Source of the DNA: Tubulanus polymorphus
Lineage: Eukaryota; Nemertea; Palaeonemertea; Tubulaniformes; Tubulanidae
Length of the DNA: 60,000 nt
Direction of reading: 5' to 3'
Assembly (NCBI RefSeq): GCF_964204645.1
Contig: NC_134029.1
Span: forward strand, 11,648,850-11,708,849
The position numbers and the translations under genes were made by a program. Below, piece after piece: positions 37,201 to 52,200 of the stretch. A model generated the notes under the pieces. That model made no database searches and was not told the DNA's origin. It saw only the letters and a list, made by a program, of their open reading frames with translations. The first letter of the stretch is position 1. Every line of letters starts with the position of its first letter.

Positions 37201-40200
37201 TTTTCAATTAAGGTTATAAACGCAACGATAATAATGTCTTTTTTCAGAAAAGTGCCCTTTTGAGCAAAGGAGAGTGCCTCAAATTGCCTTTTTAATTTTG
37301 GGGAATTTATTTTCATTCAAATTTAAGTTTGGGCCTAGTACAGAAAGGCAATTATTTATTTATAAATGTGTGCCCATTTTTAGCTTTTTGTAACTCAGTA
37401 AACCATGAAGGTTAGTGCCCTTTTTGAAACCAAAAACGTCACTATAGGGCCTACATCAGTGATGCAGAGCAGAATACTAATTGTCGTACTATAGACTTTT
37501 AACCCTGGTTTTCCACAGCGGGTGTATACTTTTTGCGAAACCAAAATTTTTCGAGGGCACTTCAAACTGCGACTAGCGCATGTGCTGCATGTGCGTTAGT
37601 CTGGATCCGCGCCTGAAGATCCTCAACGTATAGTGCCAGGAAATAAGGAATTAATTCTTAATAACTTGAACAGATCATTATTGGATAAATTTATTTTTCA
37701 GCTTTATGCATTAGCAATGTATTGGTTCCAGTTAGTAAGTGGCTTCTCAGCATATTCCAACTTCAATCAGTTCTATCAAGTGTTCTACAATTTATTCTTT
37801 ACCTCTGCGCCTCCTGTTGTATTTGGTGGACTGGACCAAACTGTTTCAGCAATCACACTGCTTACTAGACCTCAGCTCTACAAAGATTCTCAAAATTCTC
37901 GGGTAAGCATTGAATACCTTCCTTCTTAAGTTGCTAAGCTTCAAAATTTCTATTGCTTCCCAGCTGGCATTTCTACATCAGTACTACGTAGAAACAACGT
38001 CAAAAACTAACGTACCTGACGTTGTTTTTTCATTGGAAAACAGGTCGAAAATGGAAGTTTTTTTTACGTATTTTTCTGACGTTGTAAAAACGTCTAAAAT
38101 ATTACAGCGTCCCAACGTTGTTCTATCGTTGTTTCTACGTTGGTAGATTCCATCATTCCTAACCAGTTACAAAGAGGAAAACAATCTTTTCTTTTATTGA
38201 ATGTAATAAAAAACTTTATTTGAAACAAAAATACATTAACAATTGCCTGCTTTGGCATCAATAATAAGTCACTAAAAATAGAGGCTAAGATTGGATTTCA
38301 GTATTCATCTAATACTTTTCATTAGGTACATAAGCTTCACACCTTAAGCCTATCTACCACCACCACCCTTACGATCGGGTGCATATTTCAATGCATTTCC
38401 AATGGACTTTAGAACCTCGGACTCAGTGCCGCACACGAAACGCCGCATTACACATTCTGAAAAAAATACCATCTAATTACAAATCGATTTCAGGCAAGTG
38501 CTCTACGTAGTATGTCTCACTAGTTACGAAGTAGAGAAGGAATATTATCATTGTTTAAAGGAACTAGGTAAAAAAATATCAACGAAAAATAAAGGGGCAA
38601 CCCAAAAGGGAAGGCAGGGCCCTGGGTCCGGAAGGAATGGCTCGTAGCCTCTATAATTGCTCATTACAACAGGCTTTTTGTCCAACGCGTTATTCAACTC
38701 GATCTAAGGCCCAATTTTATGCGATCTAGCAACTAAAATATATGAAATTACTTACCTTAGATCAAAATAATGTAGATAATGAGTGACAAACTGAAAAACG
38801 GCGTGCGGTTCGACGGGGTTCGGCAACGTTCAAAATGGTGGATGGATCTCGTTCGGTACGAAACCGAACGCAATAGCCTGTACCTGTCAGGTTCGAATCC
38901 CACCGCCTTTCCGACTTTACACAATCGTTCTTTAGAAGACCAAACGATGGTAAATATGTTTTTAAAGGGCATTTTTATTAGCAAATGCTTTTTTAGATCA
39001 AAATTAGTACTATTTTTCTTGTGTTGGATTTGTTAAATATTTCCAACATAATTTCGACTAGTCGAAAAGTGCGACGTCATTTCAACGTCATAAACAGTGA
39101 TAAAGATGATCTCATGCTAACTGGTCAGACCCGACGTAAGTCCGACGTTGTCTCTACGTAACAGCGCAACCTCCACCAAAAATCGACGTCAGATGTCGGT
39201 TGTTTGCCAGCTGGGTTATAATTAGACATGTATTGATGATATGTTCACTGCCACTGTTTAGCTATCTAGTTAACTATTTACTTATCATGGAATAAGTTAA
39301 ACCGTAGCGCCAAGAGATTATGAATACATACCCACTTGACTTCCAGGGAGTTTATCAAAAAAACTGTTAAGTTAACCCTTACAATGCGATTTTCAACTTG
39401 AGCCAAATCAGTACTGCTCTGTTCTTAGTGCAGGATTCAACCCCAGTCAAAATGTAATAATCACTTGTTTGGGGGGGATAACTACACATTTTACACGCCA
39501 TATCAAAGGTCGTGTAATTAGACTAACACCACATCTGAATATGCCATCACATCTGTCGCCGCTATTAACTCATTGCCAGCTGCCACGCCTATTTTTTCAG
39601 GAAATGGTGCGCTTTGCCAGGATTTCTGTGTTTTTCACAGATCCATAAAACAAAAACTAGATATTTTCATCAAATTTGTTTATTGATGGGTTTCGTCATC
39701 AAACGAACCCATCTATGGCATCGTCGTCATGTCCGTCCGTCCGTCTGTGGATGTTTCATTACTACACGATTTAAACTGTTTGTGTGGACCGATTTTACTG
39801 TAAATTGGCACATATATTCTGTACTTGGTGTAGATGGTGCAGCTTTGGTTATATTTGATTCTGATGTTTATAAGTGCTCAAATTTGGTTATGAAATAATC
39901 AACGTTATTCGTTGGTTCAAGCAGCTGTAGCGCGTAACTACGGCGACGCTCAATACACTCGCTGTGTGTGTGTAACACAGAACACGCTTGTACATGAAGA
40001 TATGATACGCTCATACTACATGCGCGCGCTGATCTAGTCGAACGCCTCGCCCGCGATATTCAGCGCTAATGCCGAGAGACTGGGGAGTGCTCCATACACT
40101 ACGCAAGACTTTTGGAATTCAGATAAGGCCAGATCATTCTTTGCAGTTTCAGAGGGTTGCTACTCTTTACGTAAAAACCAGCATAAATTAATTGGCCAGC

Positions 40201-43200
40201 TGAGATTTCCGCCCGGAATATATCACTCGAATTTACTGGGTAGGGGAGCTTCAATCACAGTCGCAAGAAATATTGATGAAATGTCAAAAGTTACCTACAT
40301 ATTCCACAAAACAAACGAAGCATTTTGATGAATAGAGTTTATTTTGTTTGAAAAGAACATCATCTAAACACCGAAATATTATCAGCGCACCACGGCAGGT
40401 AGCGTGCATCCACTATTTTCCGCAGTGATAACACCACACGCCCAAGATCCGTGTTTTGATCAACGCTGAGAACTAATCTTAAGTAATTAAAGATGGCATT
40501 AAGAGTCATCAATTGAACCTGTCATTTTTATGGCCTTACGTTAGCAGTCGTTGGAGCCCGGCTACCTTGTATTTAGTTTGCAACACTGATGATTTTGATA
40601 TTTTTGATACTTAGTGCACAACGCGAGTCGATTGCATTGTCAGCAATAACACGTTAACCGTTAACCATTTATGTATCAATTACGTGTAGTAATAGATAAC
40701 ACTTCCCACGGAGAAGATTAGTGTTTTCAACCCGTGCACACAGACGTGCATCAACAAACCCACTTTTAATTGTCGAATGGTCATGCGAAGACATGGTGTC
40801 ACATTTAAAAACGTTTTAGGCTTGGGCCTAAATTGCTTTACTATTAAAAGCTATCATGAATGAAACTATTGAAAGCCACATTCACTCAGTTGCTGAACTT
40901 GATTTCAACAGTAACTGGCCGTCCTGGTTTAATATGTACTGCCCTGAAATTTGAAAAAAACTTATAAAGCATCATCTGATTTTGTTTGTCCCGAGTAGTT
41001 AATGTTCAAGTTTCAGTTGTTTTATGTCATTGTCTCACGGGATCAAAATTGGCAAGTCCAAAATGTCCATGATTAAACTTGCGTAACTGTCGTTCTTCCG
41101 CTGGTGAATATTGTTTTCCTGTTCCACTTGGTCAATCGTAAGACTAGCTATAGGCCCTCAGGGTACAGCTAGCAGTTGGCCTCAAGGTTCAGTCTGTGAA
41201 CAATCTGTAGCTATCACTAGTGAAGAAGGGGTATTGTTCAGAAAATTTGCCCATTCATGCGTGTTCAGTCCCATTTAAATAGATGAAGTTACTAACACAC
41301 TCATAGAATGACTGATGATTATCATTATGTCCGTAGAGTACTGTACTCTTTCCTATGGTTTTTGCCAATATTTTCTAAATTTGGATTGATCGCCAATGGT
41401 TTTTCTATATGAACCCGGCCCTGCAGTATTGCATTTAGCCACCGGCAAAATCCACCATCTTTTTTTCTTGGCGTTCTTGCTTATTTATGAAAGTGTTGGA
41501 TTTTTTCACCAAAAATGAAGGGATTAGGAAGTTAAGAGAGTTGTCACTCTCGTAATGGTGAGTCTGTTCGGTTTGGGGGCTATCCCTTGTTTCTTTATCC
41601 CGAAATAATTTAACTAATGTAATGTAATTGAATTGATTTCATTATTGTTGAACGATTGATTGAATAATTATGCCTCCCCATCCTAAAGGTCAGCATCGTA
41701 TTGGGGAGGGATGTGGACATTTATTCGGTACCTGGGACAACCACGTTTGGTGTGCATCGTGTAGGCAAAAATCTGGCCGGTTAAGACTACAGGATCTGAA
41801 CCGAGCACGCGCGGCCACGGTCGTCGAGATACCGACACTGGTCTGGTCGGTAACGATCTGGTCCGGTCCACTTCGGGCACCAGTCCGGTCCAGACGTCAC
41901 CTGATTCTGAACTTCCAGTTCGGGATGGGGATAGAGCTCGCTCTCCCACCAGGTCCAGACGCCGTGAACGTAATAAATAAACACGCAAGGTCTCCTCACA
42001 GATCAAGGATAGATCGCGAGAGGGATTACGAACATTATTGCAGAAAGTTTCGCCGGCAGTCGCCTCATCGTTCGTTGATGTCGGTTAGCGAAAAAGCCGA
42101 TTCTTCTACTAGCAGGTCTCAATCCCATTCGAGGGACTGTCACCGAAGTCGTCATGATCGTCGGGATACGGGAAAATTCCTGACTTAGTAGGATTTCCGT
42201 GTATTCGAAGAAAAAATTTGTTATCATCATCGCAACAAGTCGTTACTGCAACTTCTACAAAAGGTAAGCCTATTCCTGATTGTCCGGTTAAAAGTCCGCC
42301 AGCCCACTCAGTTATTCGGAATTCTGACGGTGAGTCAATGGAAGCTTATTGCCCTCCGGACTCTGATCTGAATGTTTTATGCGAATCATCAGCGGTTTCA
42401 AGAGAATGGGCTAGATTAGATACGCAATTATGGGGTGAATGTTGCCCCAGAACGTTTTCGTTTCCCCCTCCAGAAGGGGGTATGAAATCTGGAAAATATT
42501 TTAGTTCAACTGATCTGAGGTGCATTTCGCTCGACGTATTATGCAACTCCAAGTGCTGTGGATCATAGTCATAGCTGCCTGGATGCTCATTATACTTTGA
42601 TCAGCCCGGATACTGGTTCAACGCAGTCGGCTATTTGTTTGCCTAAGTCTGGTTAGACTGGCCATGACCTCAATCCAGGACAATCTTACCAGGGTTGGTT
42701 CGTTTCAGGATATGGCTCTTAAGGTATTGGCGGACGAGCTTCGCAAAACTTTTGCTGTCGTCCATGGGGGCTCCAACCCTGAGTCAGTTGCCCTAAAACT
42801 AGAGGGAATGGACCGGATCATCCAATTTTTGGCTCGGTCGGTTTCACATGTCATTCCGTTGTCGGTTCGGGGTCAGGCTAATCTTGTTTTAGCCTCCCGT
42901 CAGTCAGATATGGACTCCAGTTCCAAAGCTTGTTTACCAGATATGGTGTCAAATTCTTTACTGAGAGCTCTATTGGGGACCTCTTCACATCTCTTCTCCA
43001 TTTAGTGCGCTCCTGTTTCCGCTGAGCTGAGGAAGAATCGGGAGGTCCAGACCAAGCCCACCATCCGAACTCCGTGGAGAAAGCGTTCTGGTCCGGTGCC
43101 GGCAGCGCAACATTCGGCACGGACTCAAACAGGACCAACTCAAACTTCAGTGCTTTCTTAGGCATCAGATGCCGGTTGGAGAATTTGCGCACAGCTCCAA

Positions 43201-46200
43201 CAATCACGTCAAGCCTCGTCCGGTCATAACAGTTCCAATTCGTATCGGGGCAAGGGGAAGGCTCCGAGAGGGGGCTCTTCCTTTCAGAAAAACTCGAAAT
43301 GAATTCTCTGGACCAGTGGGAGGTTGTCGGTAGCAGGCGGCCACCCACTGGTCCATCCTTTTCGAAGATGGTTGGCCCTCCCTGGTCCTCTCACGTGGCT
43401 ACCGTCTACATTTCCTAAAGCGACCGCGCCTGACAAGGTCACCTCCCAACATGCGGCCTAAACCAGGTCAGGAGGCCTCAATCCCTCCGGCTCCCGAGGA
43501 ATTGGTTATTATTTTCAGGTTCCAATTCACCCAAAATCTCTGATTTCTCAGGATAAAGTGGAAAGGCCACCGGTTCCAGTTCAGGTCTCTTCCATTTGGC
43601 CTCAGTATGGCCCCGTGGGTCAAGTCCGTTCAGAAGGTACTTCGGTCCGGTGGTGTTCGACTGTTTGTTTACCTAGACGACTGGTTTATACTCGCAAACT
43701 CAGCTCAAGAACGTCGGAAGGTAATGACCTCAGTCTTGGACTTAGTCCATCAGCTAGGGTTCCGCGTAAACAGGGAAAAATCTTAGTTGACGCCGGCCCA
43801 ACAGTTCTCTTAGTCAGTTATCTTGGCATGGACTTCGATCTCCGAATTGACTTTCCATCCATGGCTCGAGTAGCCAAACTTCAAGGAGCTGTAGCGGGAG
43901 TGTCCACAACCCTGAGAACAGCTCGTTACTGGTAACAGCTTCTAGGCTCCATCAGCTCCATGGGTCTGGTGGTGCCCTTAGGTCACCTCAGTAGCATGCG
44001 CTTGCAACAATATTGGAAGGTCTTCTGGTCTCAGTCAAAAGGGTACTGGGAGACCTTGATTCCTGTACCTCCAACCAATCTAAGTCCAGATCTTCATTGG
44101 TGGATGACAACTACGAATCTTCGTCGCGGGGTTTTCCTGGCCACGTTGGAGGCTCCAGTTCATGTATTCACGGATGCCAGTCACCAAGGGTGGGGGCGCA
44201 TCTGGAGATCCGAGTCAAAGCCGGTGGTCTCGCTACAAGGCCACCAACTACATATCACAGGAGAGTGGAGGGACATCACGTTTGGTTAGCCACGGACAAT
44301 TCAGACAATTCAACAGTGAGGGCTTACCTTCAGAATCAAGGAGGCACTCAATCAGAAACCCTCACGGGTCTGTCGGCCAAAATTCTTCTTTGGTGCCAGG
44401 CAAAGGGCGTTTTCCTGACTGCATTTAGCAGGGAAAAGGAATGTGATGGCCGATGCTTTTTCTCGTCGAAGTCAGGCTATTGCGACAGAATGGGTTCTCC
44501 ACCAAGAAGTAGCCAGACATGTTTGGCAATCCGCTGCTGGATCTGTTTGCCACCCGGTCCAATAGGAGGTATCCACTGTTTGTTTCCCCTTTTCCAGACG
44601 CGGAAGCATGGGGGGTAGACGCCTTCTCTCTGGATTGGTCGGGGATGCATGCGTATGCATTCCCACCCACACCAGTCCTCCCACGCTTGCTGGATCAAAT
44701 GGAGAGATCAGTCAATTGCAACATAGTTCTGGTAGCACTATGTTGGCCGGCGCAGAAATGATTCCTACCACTTCTAAACCTTCTGCTCGACAACCCCCGG
44801 ATTCTTCCAAATTTCCCATCAATTCGGTCTCAGGGGAACTTTCGGCTTCATCTGAACAGTTAGTGGTTAAATCTGCTCGTCTGGCCATTGTCCAGCGATC
44901 CTTGTCAGCTTCAGGCTTTTCGAAACAGACTGCCTCCTTTATCCCAGGATCTAAGCGGCCATCGACAAGTACCATTTACGTTGCCAAATGGGGTCATTTT
45001 GCAGATTGGTGTGCTACAGGGGAAATTGATCCATGCTCACCCTCTGTAGCTCAATTAACAGATTTTTTACTGCATCTATTTGTAGTAAAAGGTCTGCACG
45101 TTATAATTATTAAACGTTACCGCTACGCGATTTCCCATACATTACGGGCTCCTGGACGGCCAAATGTAAAGGCATATCATTGGATATCCCAGCTAGTTGC
45201 ATGGTTTTCTGTTTCCCGGCCTCGGTATCGAGGATAGTTCCAACATGGGATCTGTTAGTAATTTTGAAGAAGTTAATGAATGGAGGCTCCATTTGAACCT
45301 CTTTCCGCAGCGTCATTTGCGAAGTTGTCAAAAAAGACTGTATTCTTGTTGTTCTTTGCTTACTCGGCCTGTCGTTCTGAGATTTATGCATTTTCAGTTC
45401 GACAAGGTCATATTGTCTTCGGGCCAGTGAAGGAATTTGTTTCGCTGCGGCCTGCTTTGGAGTTTTGGCAAGAATCAACAGCCAGGCTCGGGTGGTCGTC
45501 AATTGCAAACCCTAAAACTAGGCATGAAGCCCTAAAACATTGAGTGGAACTGGGTCTTCCGGACAGGACGTTATGCCCTGTACAGGCGTTGTGTTTTTAT
45601 TTCGATCGCTCTGGTCCACGAAGAGGTACGCGGGAGCATTCTCCATGGACATTCACGCCCTTTTATTTACGGGATGTGTCAGGCCAGTTATGCTCATTAG
45701 CGTCGCTTGGTCCTGTTGTTATGGCTCAAGGTGTCCGTTCTTTCGGACCGGACTCCTTAGCCTAGAATTTTTATGTTTCCATTATCAGGATAACGAGAGG
45801 TGTATCCATGTACATAGATTGAGCTGATATTCGCAAGTAATAATTTTGCAAAATTCGGGGGCCCCGAGCTGGACAGATTCACTGTGGCCAACCGGTCTTC
45901 CCTGTGCTACAGTGCTCCATTCCGTGCTTTAGTAAGTTCTCTCTTTTTTCCCTCTTACCTTGCGTTCGAGCGGTGGTTTTTCTATCTACCTTTCCCACCA
46001 TCCTTGTGCTAGGCTAGTCTAGCAAAAACGATAGGAAAGGGTACAGTACTCGACGGAAATATTACAATTTTTTTAACTAAAATTTGTATTTCCGAGTAGA
46101 ACTTACCCTTTCCTATGGTGGGAATCCCGCCCGTCTGCCCCGCATAGCTGAATTTTTGGGTCTGCTATGGCGTAAAAATATGGCGGATTTTGCCGGTGGC

Positions 46201-49200
46201 TAAATACAATACCACTGGGCCGGGTGAAAAACCATTGGCGATCAATCCAAATTTAGAAAATATTGGCAAAAACCGTGGAAAGGGTAAGTAATACTCGGAA
46301 ATACAACTTCTAGACCCAAAAATTGCAATTTTAGTGGTAAAAGGCATTAAACTAACTGGTATTGTGCGATGAATTTGCCATCTATCTAAGGTCGAGTTAA
46401 AGAAAAATGTTAACCGTCCCAGTATGGTTTTGGCAGGCATGGGATGGGATATATCGAACGTATACCAGCTTGTTTTGGCTGGCAATGAGTTAAGTAATGG
46501 AGATAGCGATTGTCAACTGATTTTTGTCCCCCGGGTGGGGGACTTGGAATCCGCCCCGTCCGTCCGTCCGTTCGTCTGCCCGTCTGCATCTGGTTGTAAA
46601 CGCGATTCAAGAACAACCGTTGATAGCATGACTATGGTTTACATAGCAATATTACTCTAGGGAGAGGATGTGCCCTATTGATTTTGGGGTCCAAGGATCA
46701 AAGGTGAACGTCACTACAGGTTATTCATGTGAAACATTGCAATGCTATTCAGGAAGAAAGAACCATTGATAGCAGGACTATGTTATTACATATTATGCTT
46801 ACTCCTGCTTTTGCCATAAGCTCAAACTTTAAATTCAATCAAATTTTACTCTGCAAAATATCAAATCCAATTCAATTTTATTTTATTGAACAAATAAAAC
46901 ATCAAATCACATCCAACTCAATTTTTTTTTTATTGAGCAAATTTCAGAAAATCTAATTCACTTCTATTCCGCATTCAAATCAATAAGACCAAGGGATAAG
47001 ATTGATCTGAGGTATTTGTTCCTGCCAGCTCCCTGTCTTCATGTGCTACTTATGTAAGCACTTGATTTTACTGTGTAAATTATAGGTATTGACTCAGAGC
47101 TGGGAGTGTATGTTGACAAATATAACTAACAGAATTCATCATTTGCCATTTTATGAAAAGCTGACTGGCTGGCCATTGTGCCCCTTGGAGCTCTTAATTT
47201 CAAACTTGGTACACACGTATGGCATCACTTGGGGCACCACACTATTTCAAATTCGTTTACCTTTACATTAGTTAGTTACCTAATCGTTGGTGGTAAGCTT
47301 TTTATAATCGGATGGGCTTATACCAACGTTAGGGATGACAAGGACCAAAACACGGTTGAAAAAAGTAACACTTCAAAAATATACTTTCTATCCACTTCAG
47401 TCCACAATTAATGGCTTAATTCACAAACTGACACGGGTACCTTTCGAAATAATCCAATTCTATGTATGTTTCGAGTGATTAATCAACATTATTTTGAGAA
47501 ATTAATTAATTTCCTTACAAATTTCGCCATTGGCCGCTGTTTCTCTGTATTGCACATGTGGCATGATAAGACAAGGGGACCTACAAGGATTTAGATAAAA
47601 CTTTCAAGACGAAACGACAATTTTTATTTTTGATGGTTTTCCAACCTATATTTCAAATCTTCGTGTTTTCCATTATAAATAATGAAATAATAAATTCTGG
47701 TAAAAGAAAAATGTGAATAAGTGTTGATTTCTTAATATTTTTCAATTTCGTCGTTTCGCTTCGTTAGTTTGTGCTGTTGTCCTGGCCTCAGTCCACAGGT
47801 GCCAGCACCTCCAGTAATTTTCAAAATGGCAGCTGTTGACTCTACGGAAATTTACTCTCACTTTACGGCCGATTTGCACATGGATTAAGATCGTCAGGTG
47901 AGGTGTTATAGGTATCAGACAAACTACGAATCTGTTGTGTGTCGATTACAACAAAAATTTGACGGATATCTTAAGAGACAATGAAATGCCAGGCAAATTA
48001 CTCGTCAGTCAAATTGGCTGACGAAGATTTCATACAAAAATGACCTTCCCATTCCTGACTGTGGTTTGTGAAAATATCCGATCGTGAAACTAAACCACAG
48101 ACAGGTTACTGACTACCTTTACATATGCTTATATCCCCCATGGGTCCATCAGCATAATAGAAGATGGGTCAATCAGACACAAAATGACCGACCTGTGACC
48201 TTTTTGTGCCCAAAAAGGTAATTTCTACCCTGAGTTCTGAGACCTGTAACTCCTCATGATTTGCCATTTTTATTGAAATTCATAATGGGTATACATTTGG
48301 AAAAGATTTTAACATAACATATTTTCTATCAGTCAGGCATGAAACAATCTTAGTGTCACCAGTCCTCATTTGTAGATAATGAAAGCTAAGGAAAATATCG
48401 ACAGACTGTTATCACTGGCATAGGATTCAGCTCCTCACATAGAATCAGCGTCACCTGGTTTTTTGTTCTCACCGCTAAGGCTTGTATATTGAATTACGGT
48501 ACAGCCTAGAAGAAACTTAACTCGTTCCTTTCCGTTTTCTTTTTCATTGAGTTTTAAATCGTTCAAACCGCATTCTGTAATTCGTTTCCGTTTAGTTCCA
48601 AACGCGTTCGACACTTGTTAGGGATGAACATCTGTCTCAAAATTACGCGTTTCGCTACTGGGTGCAATGAAACTTCAAACGCTCCGATTAGGCGTTCATA
48701 ATGTTATTGCATGTATTTTACCATGTAGTCATCTAAATACAAGAAACTTCTCGCATATTTGAAATATGAAATTGATTGAAGGACAGGTCATTTATAATTT
48801 GTGAAGCTGCCGCATCAAGCCCCATGGGGCTCTTGTTATCATGCAATATGCGTATGTCATAACATGTATATGTAAATGTGATGCATGTCGACGCACCTGT
48901 GATCAATGAACAGGTATCTTAACAGTTCGATTGGAAGCAAACATTGGTTGCATGTGAGGTTTCTTATGGATGAGATGTCTATTGACCTTGAATTGTGTGT
49001 TTGTATTGTGTTTATACGTGTTACAGCTCCTTTCACTTAGTTTCCACTGCTACAAGAAGTTCGCAACAACCCAATAAAACAACACTGAAAACAAATTAAT
49101 ACATATTAGGGCACTTGCTGACTGTCCAGCAGCACTTATGATATAGTTTTCCTTTCTTATTTTCTATAAAATTACTTATTTCACAAATTTTTCGTAAAAT

Positions 49201-52200
49201 GACATATTGCAATATCTTAAAGCTAGAGGCCTTTCCCTTAATTGTCTAATTTATAGAAATATGTAGATAAGATATAATTCGTACCTGTGAAAACAAATGA
49301 CGGCAGCAGTTATAATATTGTTTTCACAGGTCCCAGTTCGAGAGGGCACCACAAAATCTGCTACACTTAGGTGGCTAAAAGCCAACGCACCAAAATAATA
49401 CAATACTCGTTTGGTCGCCCGTTAAACGATGATCATGGATCCACTCAACACGACTGTCAGACCGCTCACATATATGTCCGACGATTTTGCTGAGATAGAT
49501 TTTTTGCATTTACTCTGCATTCAAATAAGAAATGAAGTGTCGTGATATAAGGATTTCAAATTCTCTATTGCATTTTTCATAATTTTAGAAAAATGACTGC
49601 GACATCAACAATAATCTTATTTGCTCTATTTTAGAATGAATACCCGGTACTATAGACATCACCTAGCCATTGAAAAACAAAACTAGAACTTGTCATGCTC
49701 AACTAATAAAACATAAATTCTTATACAAACTTAGTTCTTGTGTACATACTGAGGGAGGAAATTTAAGTAAAAAGTACTGCTGCATACAAGGGGAGGATTT
49801 AAAAATTGTTCGATTTTTGAGTACATACTAAAATTGATGGTCCCAAATACAGAATGGCTGTATCTTTTATGATGTACAAAGATATACCCACATAACCCCC
49901 ACCACCAATACATTCTATATACCGCCAAATTCATGGATCCCCTATATCGGCAGTGTATCGTGTATTATATAAATATAAAGAGAGCAAATATTTTTCATGA
50001 AATATTTTTAAAAGAAATTTCTGTGTTTATCTCATTTTCAGAGTTATCTGTCATTCTCATACTGGGTGAATGTAATTGATGCAACATATCAGAGTTTGAT
50101 GATATTCTATTTGCCGTATTTCACATACAAAGACTCGGAAATTGGAATATGGCAGTTGGGCATGATACATATTAGTCTGTGTGTCATAATGGCTACTTTT
50201 CATTTAGCAATTGAGACAAAGTCATGGGTATGTATCATTGATTTACTGACTAAATTTACAAGTGGTATTACTTATGTACATAAATTACCAAAGCTTTGGC
50301 ATCATGGTCATTCCTGCTGCAGATACCTTTACAACATAGTTATTAAAATCCCTTTTATCAAATATTTGCCTTTTATTTCAGACATTGCTGTATACATTTT
50401 TTATTTCGGTGAACTTCATCAACTTCTACGGCTTTTCGGCAGTCTTCGCTGCTGCAATTACAACCTCTGATCATCCTTCAAATCCATATTGGGTGTTTTA
50501 TGTCACATACAGTTCTCCAACATTTTGGTTTACTCTCTTGATTACGGTTGTGGTGGCATTGCTTCCAAGGTAAACATTTATATAAAGTATACAAACGACC
50601 CCCAGACATATCAAACTTACTGTGCAATCCATATCTGTCAGATCTGGTCGGTCAAGTTAACGGTTGGGAGCAGTTGAAATATCCCAAAAATCTTGAAAAA
50701 CTGAAAAGCACGCATTTTGATTGGAGCTGGACAAAATCTTGAGATATTCAAAAAAAATTTCATGCCAGAAATATATAAGTGTCGCATATGGTAACTAGCT
50801 CGAAAATTAGCTCATTTCTTTAAAAGTCGCTGCAGTTGGCAGTGAATTTGGCATAACATGGGCAGTGAATGGCAGTGAATTTGGGTCAATAAACCCTGAA
50901 CTGTGCGCCGCCATGATAAACACTAAATGCAAGCGCATATTCTAAATCTTTAAAATAAGGAGTAGGCCTATAATGAAATCTTTATGAATTATAAATGCTT
51001 AAACTCTAGAATATATTTACAGATGTTCGATTTTGATAGAAATACACCATCATGTGAATTTAGGAAAGTCCATATTAAGAATTTTGTTTCTTGTTTAAAA
51101 ATTTGAACGATTGATAGTGATATATTTTGACTCATATCATGAAAACAGGTCCTCCGGAGTACATGACCTTTGGTCCTCTAGTTCGTCTCTACTTTTTCAC
51201 CAAGGGCAATGATTATTAGTTATATTGTCAAGCATTTAACCAAGAGGATATGGTGTTCCTGGACCTCCATTTTCTTATTGACGTTAAAATTATTGTTACT
51301 AAATGGGTAGTATCAGGAAGAGGTGCTGAAACTTCATTAGGACAATGTTGAGAAATGTCATACTACATGTATTGCCATATTTGTTTGGCAGACTGAGTGA
51401 ACTCGGCTTACCATTCAAACTCAGTTCCATCATGACCAAACCATTTGTGTGGCTTAGTTAATTCTGTCAATTTTATATGACATGATTAACAGCTGAAAAA
51501 ACTGTTTAACAGTTTTATCAGCTGTTAATCAACAGTTAGCTAAGACCAAATCAATACAATAGAGACTTATCCTTAAAGAAGCCCTATTGATTTAGACAAT
51601 CTCCATTCAATTGAGATGATAGACTGACATTTACTGTCAACCAAACAAAAATGAATACATTGATGTATCTAATGGTGTTAAAAAGTTTCATCACTATTTT
51701 CACCATGACTCATACCAATGTAAGCTTAATATTCTTGAATACTGTTATCAAAAACTGAACCTTTCCTTTTTCAGGATGACAATCCGTGCACTGAAAGCTA
51801 CTTTATACCCATCTATGACTACATTTGCAAGACAAGTTGAGTTATTGGATCCAAGCATGGGTAGTCAGTGGTTCCAGAAATCTACAGCCACTATGCCCAA
51901 TGAGAGTGCAGTTAGCTTTTCAAATCGTCCGCTTAGTAAGACTACACTGAGTAAACGTCGTCAAAGTATGACGATGGCAGTTATGAGACATATCAGTCGC
52001 AGTATGCCATCATTCAACCTACAACAGCGAGACATTCATTCCAGTACTCACCACCACCATCATAATCCCACCTTTTTTCAAGCGAGTTTCATATCACCGT
52101 CATCGTCAATCGATAATTCTCCACATAAAACCACAATGAACTCATCTCGTCATTGGAAAGGTCATCGCCGCTACCCTAGCATGCCACCAGATATTACCAG

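Larger units (their letters stand above)
41327..46303 (+). mobile_element. DIRS-type tyrosine-recombinase retrotransposon, degenerate
   Basis: Terminal repeats are inverted, as in DIRS1-like elements: 41340-41465 (GGTTTTTGCCAATATTTTCT ... TTAGCCACCGGCAAAATCC) equals the reverse complement of about 46290-46170. Inside, in order on +: a Gag-like region, reverse transcriptase with a YLDD motif, RNase H and a tyrosine recombinase. All have stops or shifts. A second inverted block (CCTTTCCTATGGTGGG near 46100) may be the internal complementary region. Confidence 0.8.
41206..46500 (+). repeat. Repeat family X, copy 2 (interrupted by a DIRS element)
   Basis: 41206-41326 and 46304-46500 match copy 1 (27743-27980 and 29943-30000). 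The DIRS element sits between ACTGATGATTATCATT and CAATTTTAGTGGTAAAAGGC. Confidence 0.7.

Noticed and set aside
5522-38901. tRNA B-box-like motifs (GGCTCGAATCCC 5522, GGGTTCAAATCCC 18129 and 29416, GGTTCGAATCCC 38890)
   Set aside because: None has a pairing T-stem, acceptor stem and A-box at the right spacing, so no tRNA is called. They may be remnants of tRNA-derived SINEs.
41683-45508. Minus-strand frames across the DIRS element
   Set aside because: They mirror the plus-strand retroelement genes and have no family match of their own.
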